A stretch of DNA of 64,000 nucleotides from Polyangiaceae bacterium (GCA_015075635.1 JABTUA010000003.1:1426001-1490000), one strand, 5' to 3'; positions 49,460 through 58,118 are shown, counted from the stretch's first letter. Notes: generated by a model from the letters alone, not told the origin. Translations and numbers: made by a program.

Positions 49460-50575
49460 TCACTCGACATACCGCGCCGCGAAGGCGCCGAACGCCGGCC
49501 CGAGCAGCTCGCGCCGCCAGCCCTGGAGCACCTCGGCGCCGCGGGCGCGCTCGCCGGTCGCGGCGATGTGCGCGGTGAGCTTCTTCATCAGACGGCCGGG
49601 GAACGCGAGCTCCGGAGCGACGTCGAGGTCGGCCGAGATCTCCGCGCGCGCCAGCGACAGCCAGCCGTCGAGGCGCACGTCGTCGGGCGTCGCATACGGC
49701 GGCGGGTCGATGGGGACGAAGGCGCTCGTGTCTGCGCCTGCCGCGGCCCGCCGCAGCCCCCGCACGAAGGCCTCGCCGTGCTCGGCGGCGAAGCGTCGGT
49801 TCACGCCCTTGATACGGGAGAGGTCCGCGGCGTTCTCCGGCAGGCGGCTCGCGATGGAGAGCAGTGTCTTCGAGTCCGGGCCGTGCGCGCGCTCCCGCGG
49901 ACCGAGCCCGTTGTACCAGGCGATCAGGTGGCGCAGCGCGGCTTGGCTGTGCACGTCGAGCTGCCAGGCGTTGCGGAAGTCGTCCACCGCCAGCGGCTCC
50001 GGGTCCTCCCGCACCGGCCACGTCGCCTCGCGGCTGGCCGCGAACACCAGCTCTTGCCGGCCTCGCGCGCTGAGGCGCGCGTCGAGCGCGCGGTGGAGCG
50101 CCGGCAGCTCCTCGATGTCGGCGGCGGCGTAGGCGAGCTGCGAGGCTGGCAGCGGGCGCCGCTTCCAGTCGTCGGCTTGGTGGGACTTGCCGCTCCGCAC
50201 ACCGAGCAGCTGAAACTTCAGGTACGAGAGCGAGACGCTGTGCTCCACGCTGGTCAGCGCCCAGGCGATCTGTGTGTCGAAGACGCGGGGGGGCGCCGGC
50301 AGATCGAAGCGGATGGCGAGCAGCTCCACGTCCTGCGAGCCGGCGTGGAGCACCCACACCCGGCTGGGATCGGCCAGGATGGGGCGCAGCGGCTCGAGCG
50401 CGCCCAGCCGCAGCGTGTCCACGAGAAACACGCGTTCGCCTTGGGAGATTTGCAGCAGGCACAGCGTCTTGCCCTCGCGCGTCGAGTCGAACTCGGTGTC
50501 GAGGTAGAGCGGGGGCGGGCCGGTCAGCTGGGTCGCGACCTCCGCCAGCTCGCGCTCGGTGTCGATGAGGTGCAC
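49460..50575 (-). CDS. rnd: Ribonuclease D
   Basis: 371 residues from a GTG supported by TAGGCT 6 nt upstream. The DEDDy exonuclease residues are visible: LYLDTEFDS (Asp26, Glu28), HAGSQDVELLAIRF and LAYAAADIEELPAL (Tyr-x3-Asp). HRDC-type helical domains follow (about 205-285). RNase D trims 3' ends of tRNA precursors and other small RNAs. A single gene, not obviously in an operon. Confidence 0.95.
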   Translation of the reverse strand: MHLIDTERELAEVATQLTGPPPLYLDTEFDSTREGKTLCLLQISQGERVFLVDTLRLGALEPLRPILADPSRVWVLHAGSQDVELLAIRFDLPAPPRVFDTQIAWALTSVEHSVSLSYLKFQLLGVRSGKSHQADDWKRRPLPASQLAYAAADIEELPALHRALDARLSARGRQELVFAASREATWPVREDPEPLAVDDFRNAWQLDVHSQAALRHLIAWYNGLGPRERAHGPDSKTLLSIASRLPENAADLSRIKGVNRRFAAEHGEAFVRGLRRAAAGADTSAFVPIDPPPYATPDDVRLDGWLSLARAEISADLDVAPELAFPGRLMKKLTAHIAATGERARGAEVLQGWRRELLGPAFGAFAARYVE

Positions 50576-50581
50576 GGGGTG

Positions 50582-50587
50582 AGCCTA
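50582..50587 (-). promoter_or_regulatory. TANNNT -10-like element (TAGGCT)
   Basis: On the minus strand TAGGCT ends 6 nt before the GTG at 50575; no Shine-Dalgarno sequence. It supports the GTG start. Confidence 0.45.
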
Positions 50588-50639
50588 GCCGACCTGCCGG
50601 GATCTTGGCCCGCTCGCTGGAGCTTTGCTTGAACGAAGC

Positions 50640-51374
50640 GTGGCTCGCCTCCGGGTACTCGCATTTGCCGCTCTCCTGCCCGGCTGTGGTGGCGATGCAG
50701 CGGAGCCTGCCCCGACCGAGCAACGGGAGGCGGTGGCGGCGGCGCCGGCCGAGGCCGACCCGCGGCTCGCCGACACCCTGAGCGCCTGGATCGCGAAGGA
50801 CTGGTCCGCGCTCCGCAGCGCCAAGGAGGAGAAGTGCGACGACGCGCGCTTCGGATCGCTCCCCGCCGAAGAGCGGACGCTGGTCCTCGCGGTGCGCGAC
50901 GCGCGCTTCGAGAAGAAGCAGCTTCTGCCTTTGGCCCTGAGCGGCCCCTTGACCCAGCCCAAGCTCCACGCGCTGCGCGACGAGCTCGGCCTCTTGCCGC
51001 CCGCACGCGCGCCGAGCGAAGCGCTCGTCGCCGAGGTCGAGGGCCTCGGCAAGCGGCGCTTTGCGGGGGTGTTCCACGTCACCGAGCACTACGGCGCAGA
51101 GCGCGTGTTCCGGGTAGACCGCGGGCGCTGGGAGTGGCTGCCGGGGACGCTGGTGGCGTGGCTCGCCATCCACGACGCGCGGACCGGCGGGTCGTTGTGC
51201 CAGACGCTCTTGGTGGTGAAGAACGACGTGCGCTCGGCGCCGCTGGCGGCGCGCCTCAAGTCGGACACACGCGAGCGCCTGGTGCGCGAGCTGGGGCGCG
51301 ACGTCCGCGCCGAAGCCGCGCGTGCGCTGCGGCGGATCAGCGAGCGGCTCGAGTTGCCTGACGCGCCGCAGTAA
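50640..51374 (+). CDS. Lipoprotein of unknown function
   Basis: 244 residues from the GTG at 50640, giving a short signal (ARLRVLAFAALLPGC) and Cys16; a TTG at 50625 is an alternative that would insert an acidic residue before it. The mature domain (about 40-244) is mixed alpha/beta with paired Cys (EEKCDDARF, GGSLCQTLLVVKNDV) and AGVFHVTEHYGAERVFRVDR. Family not recognised. Confidence 0.6.
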   Translation: MARLRVLAFAALLPGCGGDAAEPAPTEQREAVAAAPAEADPRLADTLSAWIAKDWSALRSAKEEKCDDARFGSLPAEERTLVLAVRDARFEKKQLLPLALSGPLTQPKLHALRDELGLLPPARAPSEALVAEVEGLGKRRFAGVFHVTEHYGAERVFRVDRGRWEWLPGTLVAWLAIHDARTGGSLCQTLLVVKNDVRSAPLAARLKSDTRERLVRELGRDVRAEAARALRRISERLELPDAPQ

Positions 51375-51396
51375 TCGGGCCTGGGTCGGCCCCAGC

Positions 51397-51425
51397 TTGA
51401 CAGGCGCCATGGGTCGCGGAAGCGT
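51397..51425 (+). promoter_or_regulatory. Possible promoter for the HAD/LarA operon
   Basis: TTGACA (51397-51402) with a 17-nt spacer to AAGCGT (51420-51425), which ends nine bases before the TTG start at 51435. The -10 is poor; the consensus -35 and the position near the start are the reasons to list it. Confidence 0.3.
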
Positions 51426-51434
51426 TCGCGCCCC

Positions 51435-52103
51435 TTGGCAGCGAGCTACTTCGACGTCGACGGAACGCTGGTCAGCACGAACCTCGTGCACCCGACCTTG
51501 TTCTACCTCCTGAACCAAGGCACGCCGGTGCAGACCGCGATGCGCTTCGGCCGTGCCCTGTTCAAGGCGCCCGCCATGGGCTTCGCGGAAATGGCGGATC
51601 GGCGCACCTTCAACGAGCTGCTCTACAGCTCCTACGAAGGCATGAGCGAGGACCGCCTCGTGCTGCTCGCGGACGAGGTCTTCGAGAAGGTGCTGCGCCC
51701 GTCGATCTACCCGGCCGCCCGAGACCTCGTGAAGAAGAACGTGGATCGCGGCAACGTGGTGGTGCTGATCTCGGGAGCCCTCGACTTCATCGCCAAGCGG
51801 CTGGCCAATCACCTCGGCGCTCAGGAGGTGATCGCCAACCGGCTGGAGATGAAGGACGGCCACGCCACGGGCAAGCTGGAGAAGCCGGTGGTGGCGGGAC
51901 CCGAGAAGGCGCGGCTGATCCGCGACCATGCCCGCGTCCACGGGCACGACCTCGACGACTGCTACGCCTTCAGCGACAGCTACTCCGACTTGCCCATGCT
52001 GAGCGTGGTCGGTCATCCCGCCGCGGTGAACCCCGACCCGCGGCTCAAGCTCCTGGCCAAAGCCTACAGCTGGCCGAGCTTCGACCTGAGAGCTTCGTCA
52101 TGA
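51435..52103 (+). CDS. HAD-superfamily hydrolase, HAD-IB (SerB-like) family
   Basis: 222 residues from a TTG start just before the catalytic motif FDVDGTLVST (nucleophile Asp). Motif II is VVLISGALDFIAKRLA (Ser) and motif III-IV is FSDSYSDLPML. The order and spacing fit HAD-IB phosphatases (phosphoserine phosphatase and lysophosphatidate phosphatase relatives). The stop overlaps the LarA-like start by four bases (ATGA), so the two are one operon. Substrate unknown. Confidence 0.88.
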   Translation: MAASYFDVDGTLVSTNLVHPTLFYLLNQGTPVQTAMRFGRALFKAPAMGFAEMADRRTFNELLYSSYEGMSEDRLVLLADEVFEKVLRPSIYPAARDLVKKNVDRGNVVVLISGALDFIAKRLANHLGAQEVIANRLEMKDGHATGKLEKPVVAGPEKARLIRDHARVHGHDLDDCYAFSDSYSDLPMLSVVGHPAAVNPDPRLKLLAKAYSWPSFDLRASS

Positions 52104-53680
52104 ACCACCCCTGCCTGGTGACCCTCGATCGCGACAGCGCGCCGCGCGTGCTGTTTGCCGGAGACAAGTTGGTGGAGGCGGACCTTCCCGCCGGCACCCG
52201 CTGCATCTACCCCAAGCCTCCCATCCAGCCGCTGCGCGACGTGGACGCGGCCATCCGTTACGCGATCAACCACCCGCTGGGCTCCGAGCCGCTGTACGCG
52301 AAGCTCCGCCCGGGCATGAAGCTGACCATCGCGGTGGACGACATCTCGCTGCCGTTGCCGCCCATGCGCGCGCCGGACGTGCGCGGGCGCGTGCTCGAGA
52401 TCGTGCTGGCGCTCTTGGCCGACCACGGCGTGGACGACATCGAGATCATCGTCGCCACCGGGATCCACCGAAAAATGAAGGCGGCCGAGGTCCGCCACAT
52501 GGTGGGCGATCGCGTCTTCTCCGCGTACTGGCCGGACCGGCTCTACAACCACGACGCCGAGGATCACGACAACCTGGTCGAGCTCGGGACCACCGATCAC
52601 GGCGAGGTGATCGAGATGAACAGGCGCGCGGTCGAGAGCGACCTGATCGTGTACGTGAACCTGAACTTCGTGCCCATGGACGGCGGGCACAAGTCGCTGA
52701 TCTGCGGGCTGACCAGCTACCGGAGCCTGTCGGCGCACCACAACCCGGAGACCATCCGCGGTTGTGACAGCTACATGGATCCGAAGAAGAGCGAGCTCGC
52801 GACGCGGGTCTGCCGCATGGGGCGGCTCGCCAACTCGAAGCTGAACGTCTTCACCATCGAGACGACGGTCAACAACCGGATGTTCGATCGCCCCTTGGAG
52901 TTCCTGGCCAAGAACGAGGACGACCTGAACGGCCGCGAGCGCGCGCTCTTGAAGGGCCTGTGCGCGACCACCGGGCGCCTGCCCCAGGCCGCGCGGCAGG
53001 CGTTGTTCGATCGCTTCCCCGCGCCGTACGGCGTGACCGGGGTGTGGGCCGGCGAGACCGAGGCCGTTCACGAGAAGACCCTCGAGCGCTGCTACGAACA
53101 GTACATGGTGCCGGTGCAGGGGCAGGCCGACGTGCTGGTCACCGGCATCCCGTACATCGGTCCCTACAACGTGCACGCCTTCCTGAACCCGCTGCTCGTC
53201 AGCGTGCAGGCGCAGGGGTACCTGTTCAACATGTACCGGGGCGCGCCCCTGCTCCGAAAGGGCGGCACGCTGATCGTCACGCACCCGTGCACCGACAAGT
53301 TCGACCACGAGCAGCACGCGCCCTACATCGACTTCGTGCACCGCCTGTTGCCGGAGACGCGGGACGCTGTGGAGCTCCACAAGCGCTACGAGAAGAAGTT
53401 CGCGGAGGACCCGGCCTTCATCCAGATGTACCGGACCGGGCACGCCTACCACCCGGCGCACGCGTTCTTCATGTGGTACTGGGGCGAGAACGGCCGCCAG
53501 CACATCGGCCGGGTGATCGTGGTCGGCGCGGACAACGAGTACATCCCCAAGCTGCTCGGCTACGAGACCGCCGCGACCATGGACGAGGCCCTGTACCGGG
53601 CCCGCGGCAGCGAGAACAAGAGCTTGGACATCGCCTGCCTGCACGTGCCGCCCATCGTGATGGCCGACGTCACGGTCTGA
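52100..53680 (+). CDS. LarA-like nickel-pincer racemase/epimerase family protein
   Basis: 526 residues. The DUF2088/LarA motifs are DDISLPLPPMRAPDVRG, IVATGIHRKMKAAEVRHMVG and MDGGHKSLICGL, with the His and Lys positions that bind the NPN (nickel pincer) cofactor and substrate. The C-terminal half (TGVWAGETEAVHEKTLERCY, VTGIPYIGPYN) is longer than in lactate racemase. LarBCE cofactor-synthesis genes are not in this window, so the cofactor must come from elsewhere or be absent. Coupled to the HAD phosphatase, its substrate may be a hydroxy acid or sugar acid. Confidence 0.8.
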   Translation: MNHPCLVTLDRDSAPRVLFAGDKLVEADLPAGTRCIYPKPPIQPLRDVDAAIRYAINHPLGSEPLYAKLRPGMKLTIAVDDISLPLPPMRAPDVRGRVLEIVLALLADHGVDDIEIIVATGIHRKMKAAEVRHMVGDRVFSAYWPDRLYNHDAEDHDNLVELGTTDHGEVIEMNRRAVESDLIVYVNLNFVPMDGGHKSLICGLTSYRSLSAHHNPETIRGCDSYMDPKKSELATRVCRMGRLANSKLNVFTIETTVNNRMFDRPLEFLAKNEDDLNGRERALLKGLCATTGRLPQAARQALFDRFPAPYGVTGVWAGETEAVHEKTLERCYEQYMVPVQGQADVLVTGIPYIGPYNVHAFLNPLLVSVQAQGYLFNMYRGAPLLRKGGTLIVTHPCTDKFDHEQHAPYIDFVHRLLPETRDAVELHKRYEKKFAEDPAFIQMYRTGHAYHPAHAFFMWYWGENGRQHIGRVIVVGADNEYIPKLLGYETAATMDEALYRARGSENKSLDIACLHVPPIVMADVTV

Positions 53681-53729
53681 TACACCCCTCCGGTTTAACG
53701 CGCGCCCCGACGCCCGGCATGGGCCCGAC

Positions 53730-55283
53730 GTGGGACGGCCATTCACCTGGGTTTCGACGTGTCTCGTGGCGTGGGGCCTCGCGGCGTGCGCGCACGCGCC
53801 AGCTGCGGCGAGATCGGAGCCGGTTGCCGCGGAGCGACCGGCGCCGAGGGCCCTGAGCGCCGCCGACGGGCAGCACCTGCTCGCTCGGCTGGCCTTCGGC
53901 CCAGCGCCGGGTCAGGCGGAGGCGGTCGCCAAGGACGGCGCGGCCCGCTGGCTCGACACCCAGCTCGGACCCCCGCGGCCTCAGCCCGCCCTCGACCAGG
54001 CCCTCGGGCCCTACCGGCGCTCTCTCGAGACCCCCGGAGAGCTCTTCGAGCGCTGGCTGGGCGACGACGGGGACGAGGGCGGAAAGCGCGTGCAGAAGGC
54101 GCTGCGAGAGAGGGCCAAGGACCACCTGGCGGAGCTGGCTCTGGCGGAGCTCACGCGGCACATCCTGAGCGAGCGCCAGCTCGAAGAGGTGATGGTCGAC
54201 TTCTGGACCAACCACTTCAACGTGTTCGCCAGGAAGGGGTTCGTGCGCCTGTTCGCCGGCGATTTCGTCGAGCGCGCCGTGCGGCCCAACGCGCTCGGCC
54301 GATTCGAGGATCTCCTGGTCGCGACGGCGCGACACCCGGCGATGCTGCTCTACCTGGACAACGCCCGCAGTCGGGTGATGCGCGAGAGCGCCGGCGGTGA
54401 CAAGCGCGGTGGGCTCAACGAGAACTACGCCCGGGAGCTGCTCGAGCTGCACACGCTCGGCGTGGACGGCGGCTACGTCCAGGCGGACGTGGAGGGCGCG
54501 GCCCGGGTCCTGACCGGCTGGAGCGTGCGACGCCCGCGCGAGGGCGGCTTCGGCTTCGTGTTCCGGGCAGGGGCGCACGACCGTTCCGAGAAGAGCGTTC
54601 TGGGTCGGAAGTTCGCAGCGGGCGGCGGCGAGGAAGAGGGGCGCGTGTTGCTCGCTCTGTTGGCCGAGCACCCCTCCACGGCGCGTCATCTCGGCAAGAA
54701 GCTGTGCGCGCGCTTCGTCGCTGACGAGCCGCCGGCGGCGTGCGTCGATGCGGCCGCCAAGGCCTATGCCGAGTCGAGCGGCGACATCGCCAAGGTCGTG
54801 CGCAGCATCGCCGAGCACGACAGCTTCTGGAGCGAGAGCGTGCGCGGCAAGAAGCTCAAGTCACCGCTCGAGCTCGTGGTGAGCTCCGCGCGCGCGCTCG
54901 GGGCTCGTCCCGACGGCAGCGTGAAGCTGGCGCGGGTGCTGGGGCAGCTGGGCGAGCCGCTCCTGCTCGAGAGCGTCCCCACCGGGCATCCCGAGGCGGA
55001 GAGCGAGTGGGCGAGCACCAGCGGGCTGCTCTCGCGCATGAGCTACGCCTCCATGTTCGGAGCCGGGAAGTTGCCGGGCATCGAGCTCGACCTCGAGCGG
55101 GCGCTGCCGGACGGCGGCGCGGAGCTCCTGCCGAAGGCGAGCAGGCTCTTGCTCGGCGGTCGAGCGCGCCCCGAGACGCTGGCGGTGGTGGAGCGCGCGC
55201 TCGCCGGGCTCGATGACGCCTCCGAGCGTCGCAGCGTGGTGGTCGCCCTCCTGGTCGGCAGCCCGGAGTACCAGCGTCAATGA
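53730..55283 (+). CDS. DUF1800-family exported protein
   Basis: 517 residues from a GTG at 53730. The signal peptide has lipobox-like LAAC (AWGLAACAHAP). The DUF1800 features LLARLAFGPAPGQAEAVAKD, MVDFWTNHFNVFA and GGLNENYARELLELHTLGVD are clear. These ~500-residue proteins are nearly always paired with DUF1501 partners, as here (the next ATG overlaps the stop), and are believed to act in export or assembly of extracellular material, but no mechanism is established. Confidence 0.92.
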   Translation: MGRPFTWVSTCLVAWGLAACAHAPAAARSEPVAAERPAPRALSAADGQHLLARLAFGPAPGQAEAVAKDGAARWLDTQLGPPRPQPALDQALGPYRRSLETPGELFERWLGDDGDEGGKRVQKALRERAKDHLAELALAELTRHILSERQLEEVMVDFWTNHFNVFARKGFVRLFAGDFVERAVRPNALGRFEDLLVATARHPAMLLYLDNARSRVMRESAGGDKRGGLNENYARELLELHTLGVDGGYVQADVEGAARVLTGWSVRRPREGGFGFVFRAGAHDRSEKSVLGRKFAAGGGEEEGRVLLALLAEHPSTARHLGKKLCARFVADEPPAACVDAAAKAYAESSGDIAKVVRSIAEHDSFWSESVRGKKLKSPLELVVSSARALGARPDGSVKLARVLGQLGEPLLLESVPTGHPEAESEWASTSGLLSRMSYASMFGAGKLPGIELDLERALPDGGAELLPKASRLLLGGRARPETLAVVERALAGLDDASERRSVVVALLVGSPEYQRQ

Positions 55284-56500
55284 GGTCCCCCATGTCGAAG
55301 ATGTCACGTCGCTCGCTCCTGCTCTCCTCCGCCGGCGGCGCGCTGGCCGCCGCTTTTCCGCGCTGGGCTGGCGCAGAGAGCGCCGCGACCACCGCGGACG
55401 GCCGCGTGCTGGTAGTGGTCTTCCTGCGCGGTGGCGTGGACGGGTTGAGCCTCGTCGTGCCTCACGCCGACCCGGCTTATCATGCCGCGCGTCGCAGCAT
55501 CGCCATCGCGCGCCCGGGCAAACCCGGTGGCGCGATCGACCTGGACGGGCAATTCGGCCTGCACCCGCGGCTCGCGCCCCTCGAGGCAGCGTACAAGGCG
55601 AAGGAGCTGGCGCTGGTGCACGCGGTCGGATCGCCGCACGCCACGCGCTCGCACTTCGAGGCGCAGGACTACGCCGAGACGGCCACGCCCGGCGTGCACT
55701 CGACGCGTACCGGTTGGCTCGCGCGGAGCCTCGCGGGCAAGCCGCGGACGCCGCTCGGCGTGGTGGCGCTGGCGGCCAAGCGCCCGCTCGCGCTGCGCGG
55801 CGAGGTGGACGTCGTCACGGCGAAGCGGCTGGACCAGTTCGCGCTCCGAGCACCGAGGCGTGTCGCGACGCGGCTCGAGACGGCGTTCGACGCGCTCTAC
55901 GCCTCGGGGGACGACGCCGTCGTGCGAGCGGGACGCGACGCGCTCGGAGCCGCCAAGCAGCTCGCCAGAATCGAGCGCACCACGAACGCAGCGGACTATC
56001 CCGAAGGCGCGCGCCCGCTCGCCGAGGTCGCGGCGCTGGTGCGCGCGGACGTCGGGCTCAGGGCGGCCTGGATCGACGTCGGGGGTTGGGACACTCACCA
56101 GGGTCAAGGCGGCGCGGACAGCGGTCGGCTGCCGCGCCTGCTCGACGGCATGGGCAAGGGTCTGGCTGCGTTCCGCAAGGATCTGGGAGCGCGCTTCGGG
56201 GAGGTCGTGGTCCTGGTGATGAGCGAGTTCGGCCGTACCGTCGCGGAGAACGGCACGGGCGGCACCGACCACGGCCACGGCTCGGCGATGTTGCTCCTGG
56301 GCGGCCGGGTGCGCGGCGGCAAGGTGTATGGCAAGTGGCCGGGCCTGGGCAGCGAGGCGCGCTACGAAGGACGCGACCTGGCGGTGACCACCGACTACCG
56401 GGAGGTCTTGGCGGAGCTCGCCGTGAAACACGTCGGCGCGCGCGATGCGTCGCGGGTGGCGCCGGGGTTCGCGCCTAGGGGAATCGACATCCTGGCCTGA
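55280..56500 (+). CDS. DUF1501-family exported protein
   Basis: 406 residues. It overlaps the preceding stop by four bases (ATGA). A twin-arginine signal (SKMSRRSLLLSSAGGALAAA) is followed by the DUF1501 body: VLVVVFLRGGVDGLSLVVPH, HATRSHFEAQDYAETATPG, VGGWDTHQGQGG, SEFGRTVAENGTGGTDHGHG. The His/Asp-rich motifs relate it to the alkaline-phosphatase/sulfatase metal-binding fold. It works with the DUF1800 partner, and both are probably periplasmic or secreted. Confidence 0.93.
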   Translation: MRSPMSKMSRRSLLLSSAGGALAAAFPRWAGAESAATTADGRVLVVVFLRGGVDGLSLVVPHADPAYHAARRSIAIARPGKPGGAIDLDGQFGLHPRLAPLEAAYKAKELALVHAVGSPHATRSHFEAQDYAETATPGVHSTRTGWLARSLAGKPRTPLGVVALAAKRPLALRGEVDVVTAKRLDQFALRAPRRVATRLETAFDALYASGDDAVVRAGRDALGAAKQLARIERTTNAADYPEGARPLAEVAALVRADVGLRAAWIDVGGWDTHQGQGGADSGRLPRLLDGMGKGLAAFRKDLGARFGEVVVLVMSEFGRTVAENGTGGTDHGHGSAMLLLGGRVRGGKVYGKWPGLGSEARYEGRDLAVTTDYREVLAELAVKHVGARDASRVAPGFAPRGIDILA

Positions 56501-56551
56501 GTCGCCAATGTCGGGGCACGGCGCACATCGGCGGAGCAGCGTCCCGGTGCT

Positions 56552-56647
56552 ATGAGTCCGGACCTGGGCCGGGCGCGTGCTTGGGCGGTGCTGGTCGGGC
56601 TGCTGGTTCTCGGTTGCGCGGAGGCCGAAGGCGTGAGGCGCGTATGA
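56552..56647 (+). CDS. 31-residue lipoprotein
   Basis: ATG (56552) to TGA, 31 residues: SPDLGRARAWAVLVGLLVLG then Cys and AEAEGVRRV. A lipobox (VLGC) in such a short chain makes it a minimal lipoprotein, similar in size to entericidin-like peptides. The stop overlaps the ATG of the following lipoprotein gene by four bases (ATGA), so translation is coupled. It could be a leader peptide for coupling only, or a real small lipoprotein. Confidence 0.45.
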   Translation: MSPDLGRARAWAVLVGLLVLGCAEAEGVRRV

Positions 56648-57732
56648 GGTGGATGGTTGGTCTCGTGTTGGTGTCACTCGCCGCGGCGAGCTGCTCGTCC
56701 GACGAGAGCAGCGGCGGAACCGGGGGCAGCTCGAGCGGCGGCACGTCCAGCGGTGGCGCGACGAGCGGCGGCGCGCCCAGCGGCGGCGCGCCGAGCGGTG
56801 GTGGCACGCCGAGCGGTGGCGGCAGCACCGGCAGCGGGGGCAGCAGCTCGGGCTACGACTGCAAGAACCCGCACCCGGCGTGGCTCTTGTGCGAGGACTT
56901 CGAGGGCATGGCTGCCGGCTTCGACGCCTGGCTGGCCGGCTCCAAGTGGACCGAGAACATCGGTGCCGACGACCCCGGGCGTCTGACCTCGAGCACGGAG
57001 GCGCACAGCGGCGGCTTCGCGCTCTACATGCCTGCCGCCGCCAGCGCGGGGTACCAAGGCGCCGACCTCATGTTCCGCACTTGTCAGGGGCAGAACAAGC
57101 CCGGTTGCGCGCTGACCGGCTACGATCAGCTCTACTTCCGTGCCTACTTCCGCCTCGCTCCTGACCACCAGAAGGTGCACCACTTCCTCAGCATCCACGG
57201 CAGCGAGCAGTACTGGGACGCCTACGGGAACGCGGGCTGCCGGCCCGATGGCACGCGCCACATGGGTACGACCGTGGACTTCGAGAATCCGAGCCACGAC
57301 ACCTTCTTCTACGCGTACTTCCCCGAGATGAAGTGCGACCCGGGTTCGAGTTGCGCGAACTACGCCAACCCGCAGCAGATCTGCGACGGATGTGCCCAGA
57401 AGGGAATGCCTTGCAGCAACGGCCTCGAGTGCTGCTGGGGCAACGAGTTCCACCCGAGCCCGGAGGTCGGGCTTCCCCTGGACAAGTGGGTCTGTCTGGA
57501 GATGACCATGAAGGCCAACGACGTCGGCCAGAAGAACGGCGAGATGGCCTACTTCATCGACGGCAAGCCGGTGCACCAGGTCACGGGGCTTCGCTTCCGG
57601 GACGTCGCCACGCTGAAGCTCAACGGCGTGCGCTTGCAGCACTACGTCACCACGGAGGACGCCGGCGGCCACAGCAACCGCATCTGGTTCGACGACGTGG
57701 TGGTCAGCACGCAGCCGATCGGCTGCATGTGA
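56644..57732 (+). CDS. Lyase/lectin-like lipoprotein with GGAPS linker
   Basis: 362 residues from the ATG at 56644. The lipobox is LAAASC (Cys17), followed by a Gly/Ser linker (about 20-75, GGAPSGGAPS units), then a jelly-roll-like domain: LLCEDFEGMAAGFDAWLAGS, RLTSSTEAHSGGFALYMPA, QLYFRAYFRLAPDHQKVHHF, VCLEMTMKANDVGQKNGEMA, WFDDVVVSTQPIGCM. The fold recalls polysaccharide-lyase/concanavalin-like domains, with Cys-rich insertions. No catalytic assignment is possible. The 3' end abuts a truncated antisense gene. Confidence 0.75.
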   Translation: MRWMVGLVLVSLAAASCSSDESSGGTGGSSSGGTSSGGATSGGAPSGGAPSGGGTPSGGGSTGSGGSSSGYDCKNPHPAWLLCEDFEGMAAGFDAWLAGSKWTENIGADDPGRLTSSTEAHSGGFALYMPAAASAGYQGADLMFRTCQGQNKPGCALTGYDQLYFRAYFRLAPDHQKVHHFLSIHGSEQYWDAYGNAGCRPDGTRHMGTTVDFENPSHDTFFYAYFPEMKCDPGSSCANYANPQQICDGCAQKGMPCSNGLECCWGNEFHPSPEVGLPLDKWVCLEMTMKANDVGQKNGEMAYFIDGKPVHQVTGLRFRDVATLKLNGVRLQHYVTTEDAGGHSNRIWFDDVVVSTQPIGCM

Positions 57733-58118
57733 GTCACTGGGATGTACACGTGGTGCCAGTCCTTGAAGGGGTTGTCGTCCCGGCTGTGGTCGTAGATGCC
57801 GACGGCCTTGGACTCGTCGGCGACCCACGGCTCGGCGGTCGCCGTCTCTTCGAACAGCCTGGCGTCGGGGAAGCAAGTCACGGCGTTCCAGCATGCGCCA
57901 CCGCCGCGGAACTCGACCACGACCCGGTTGACCTTCCCGGGGCGCACCCAGAACTTGTAGGCGTCGCCACGCGCGCAGGTCGTCTGACCGCCGGGGGCGA
58001 TCTCGTTCCAGCCGGCAGGCAGCTCCGTGATGGGCCCCTCGGCGGGCGGCCCGCCCGAGGTGCCGCCACTGCCCGCCGCCGCGCCGAGAACCAAGAACGA
58101 TGCGAGACCGAGCTTCAT
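57642..58118 (-). pseudogene. Truncated pectin-acetylesterase/Notum-like gene
   Basis: From the ATG at 58118 the frame reads as an exported PAE-family protein: a short signal (LGLASFLVLGAAAG), then ELPAGWNEIAPGGQTTCARG, NRVVVEFRGGGACWNAVTC and GIYDHSRDDNPFKDWHHVYI. Homology stops abruptly near 57741, where normal members continue with the catalytic Ser region; after that the frame runs antisense into the lipoprotein gene and ends at 57642. Only about 125 of the usual 350-400 residues remain, without the Ser-Asp-His triad, so it is a non-functional remnant made by deletion. Confidence 0.75.
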
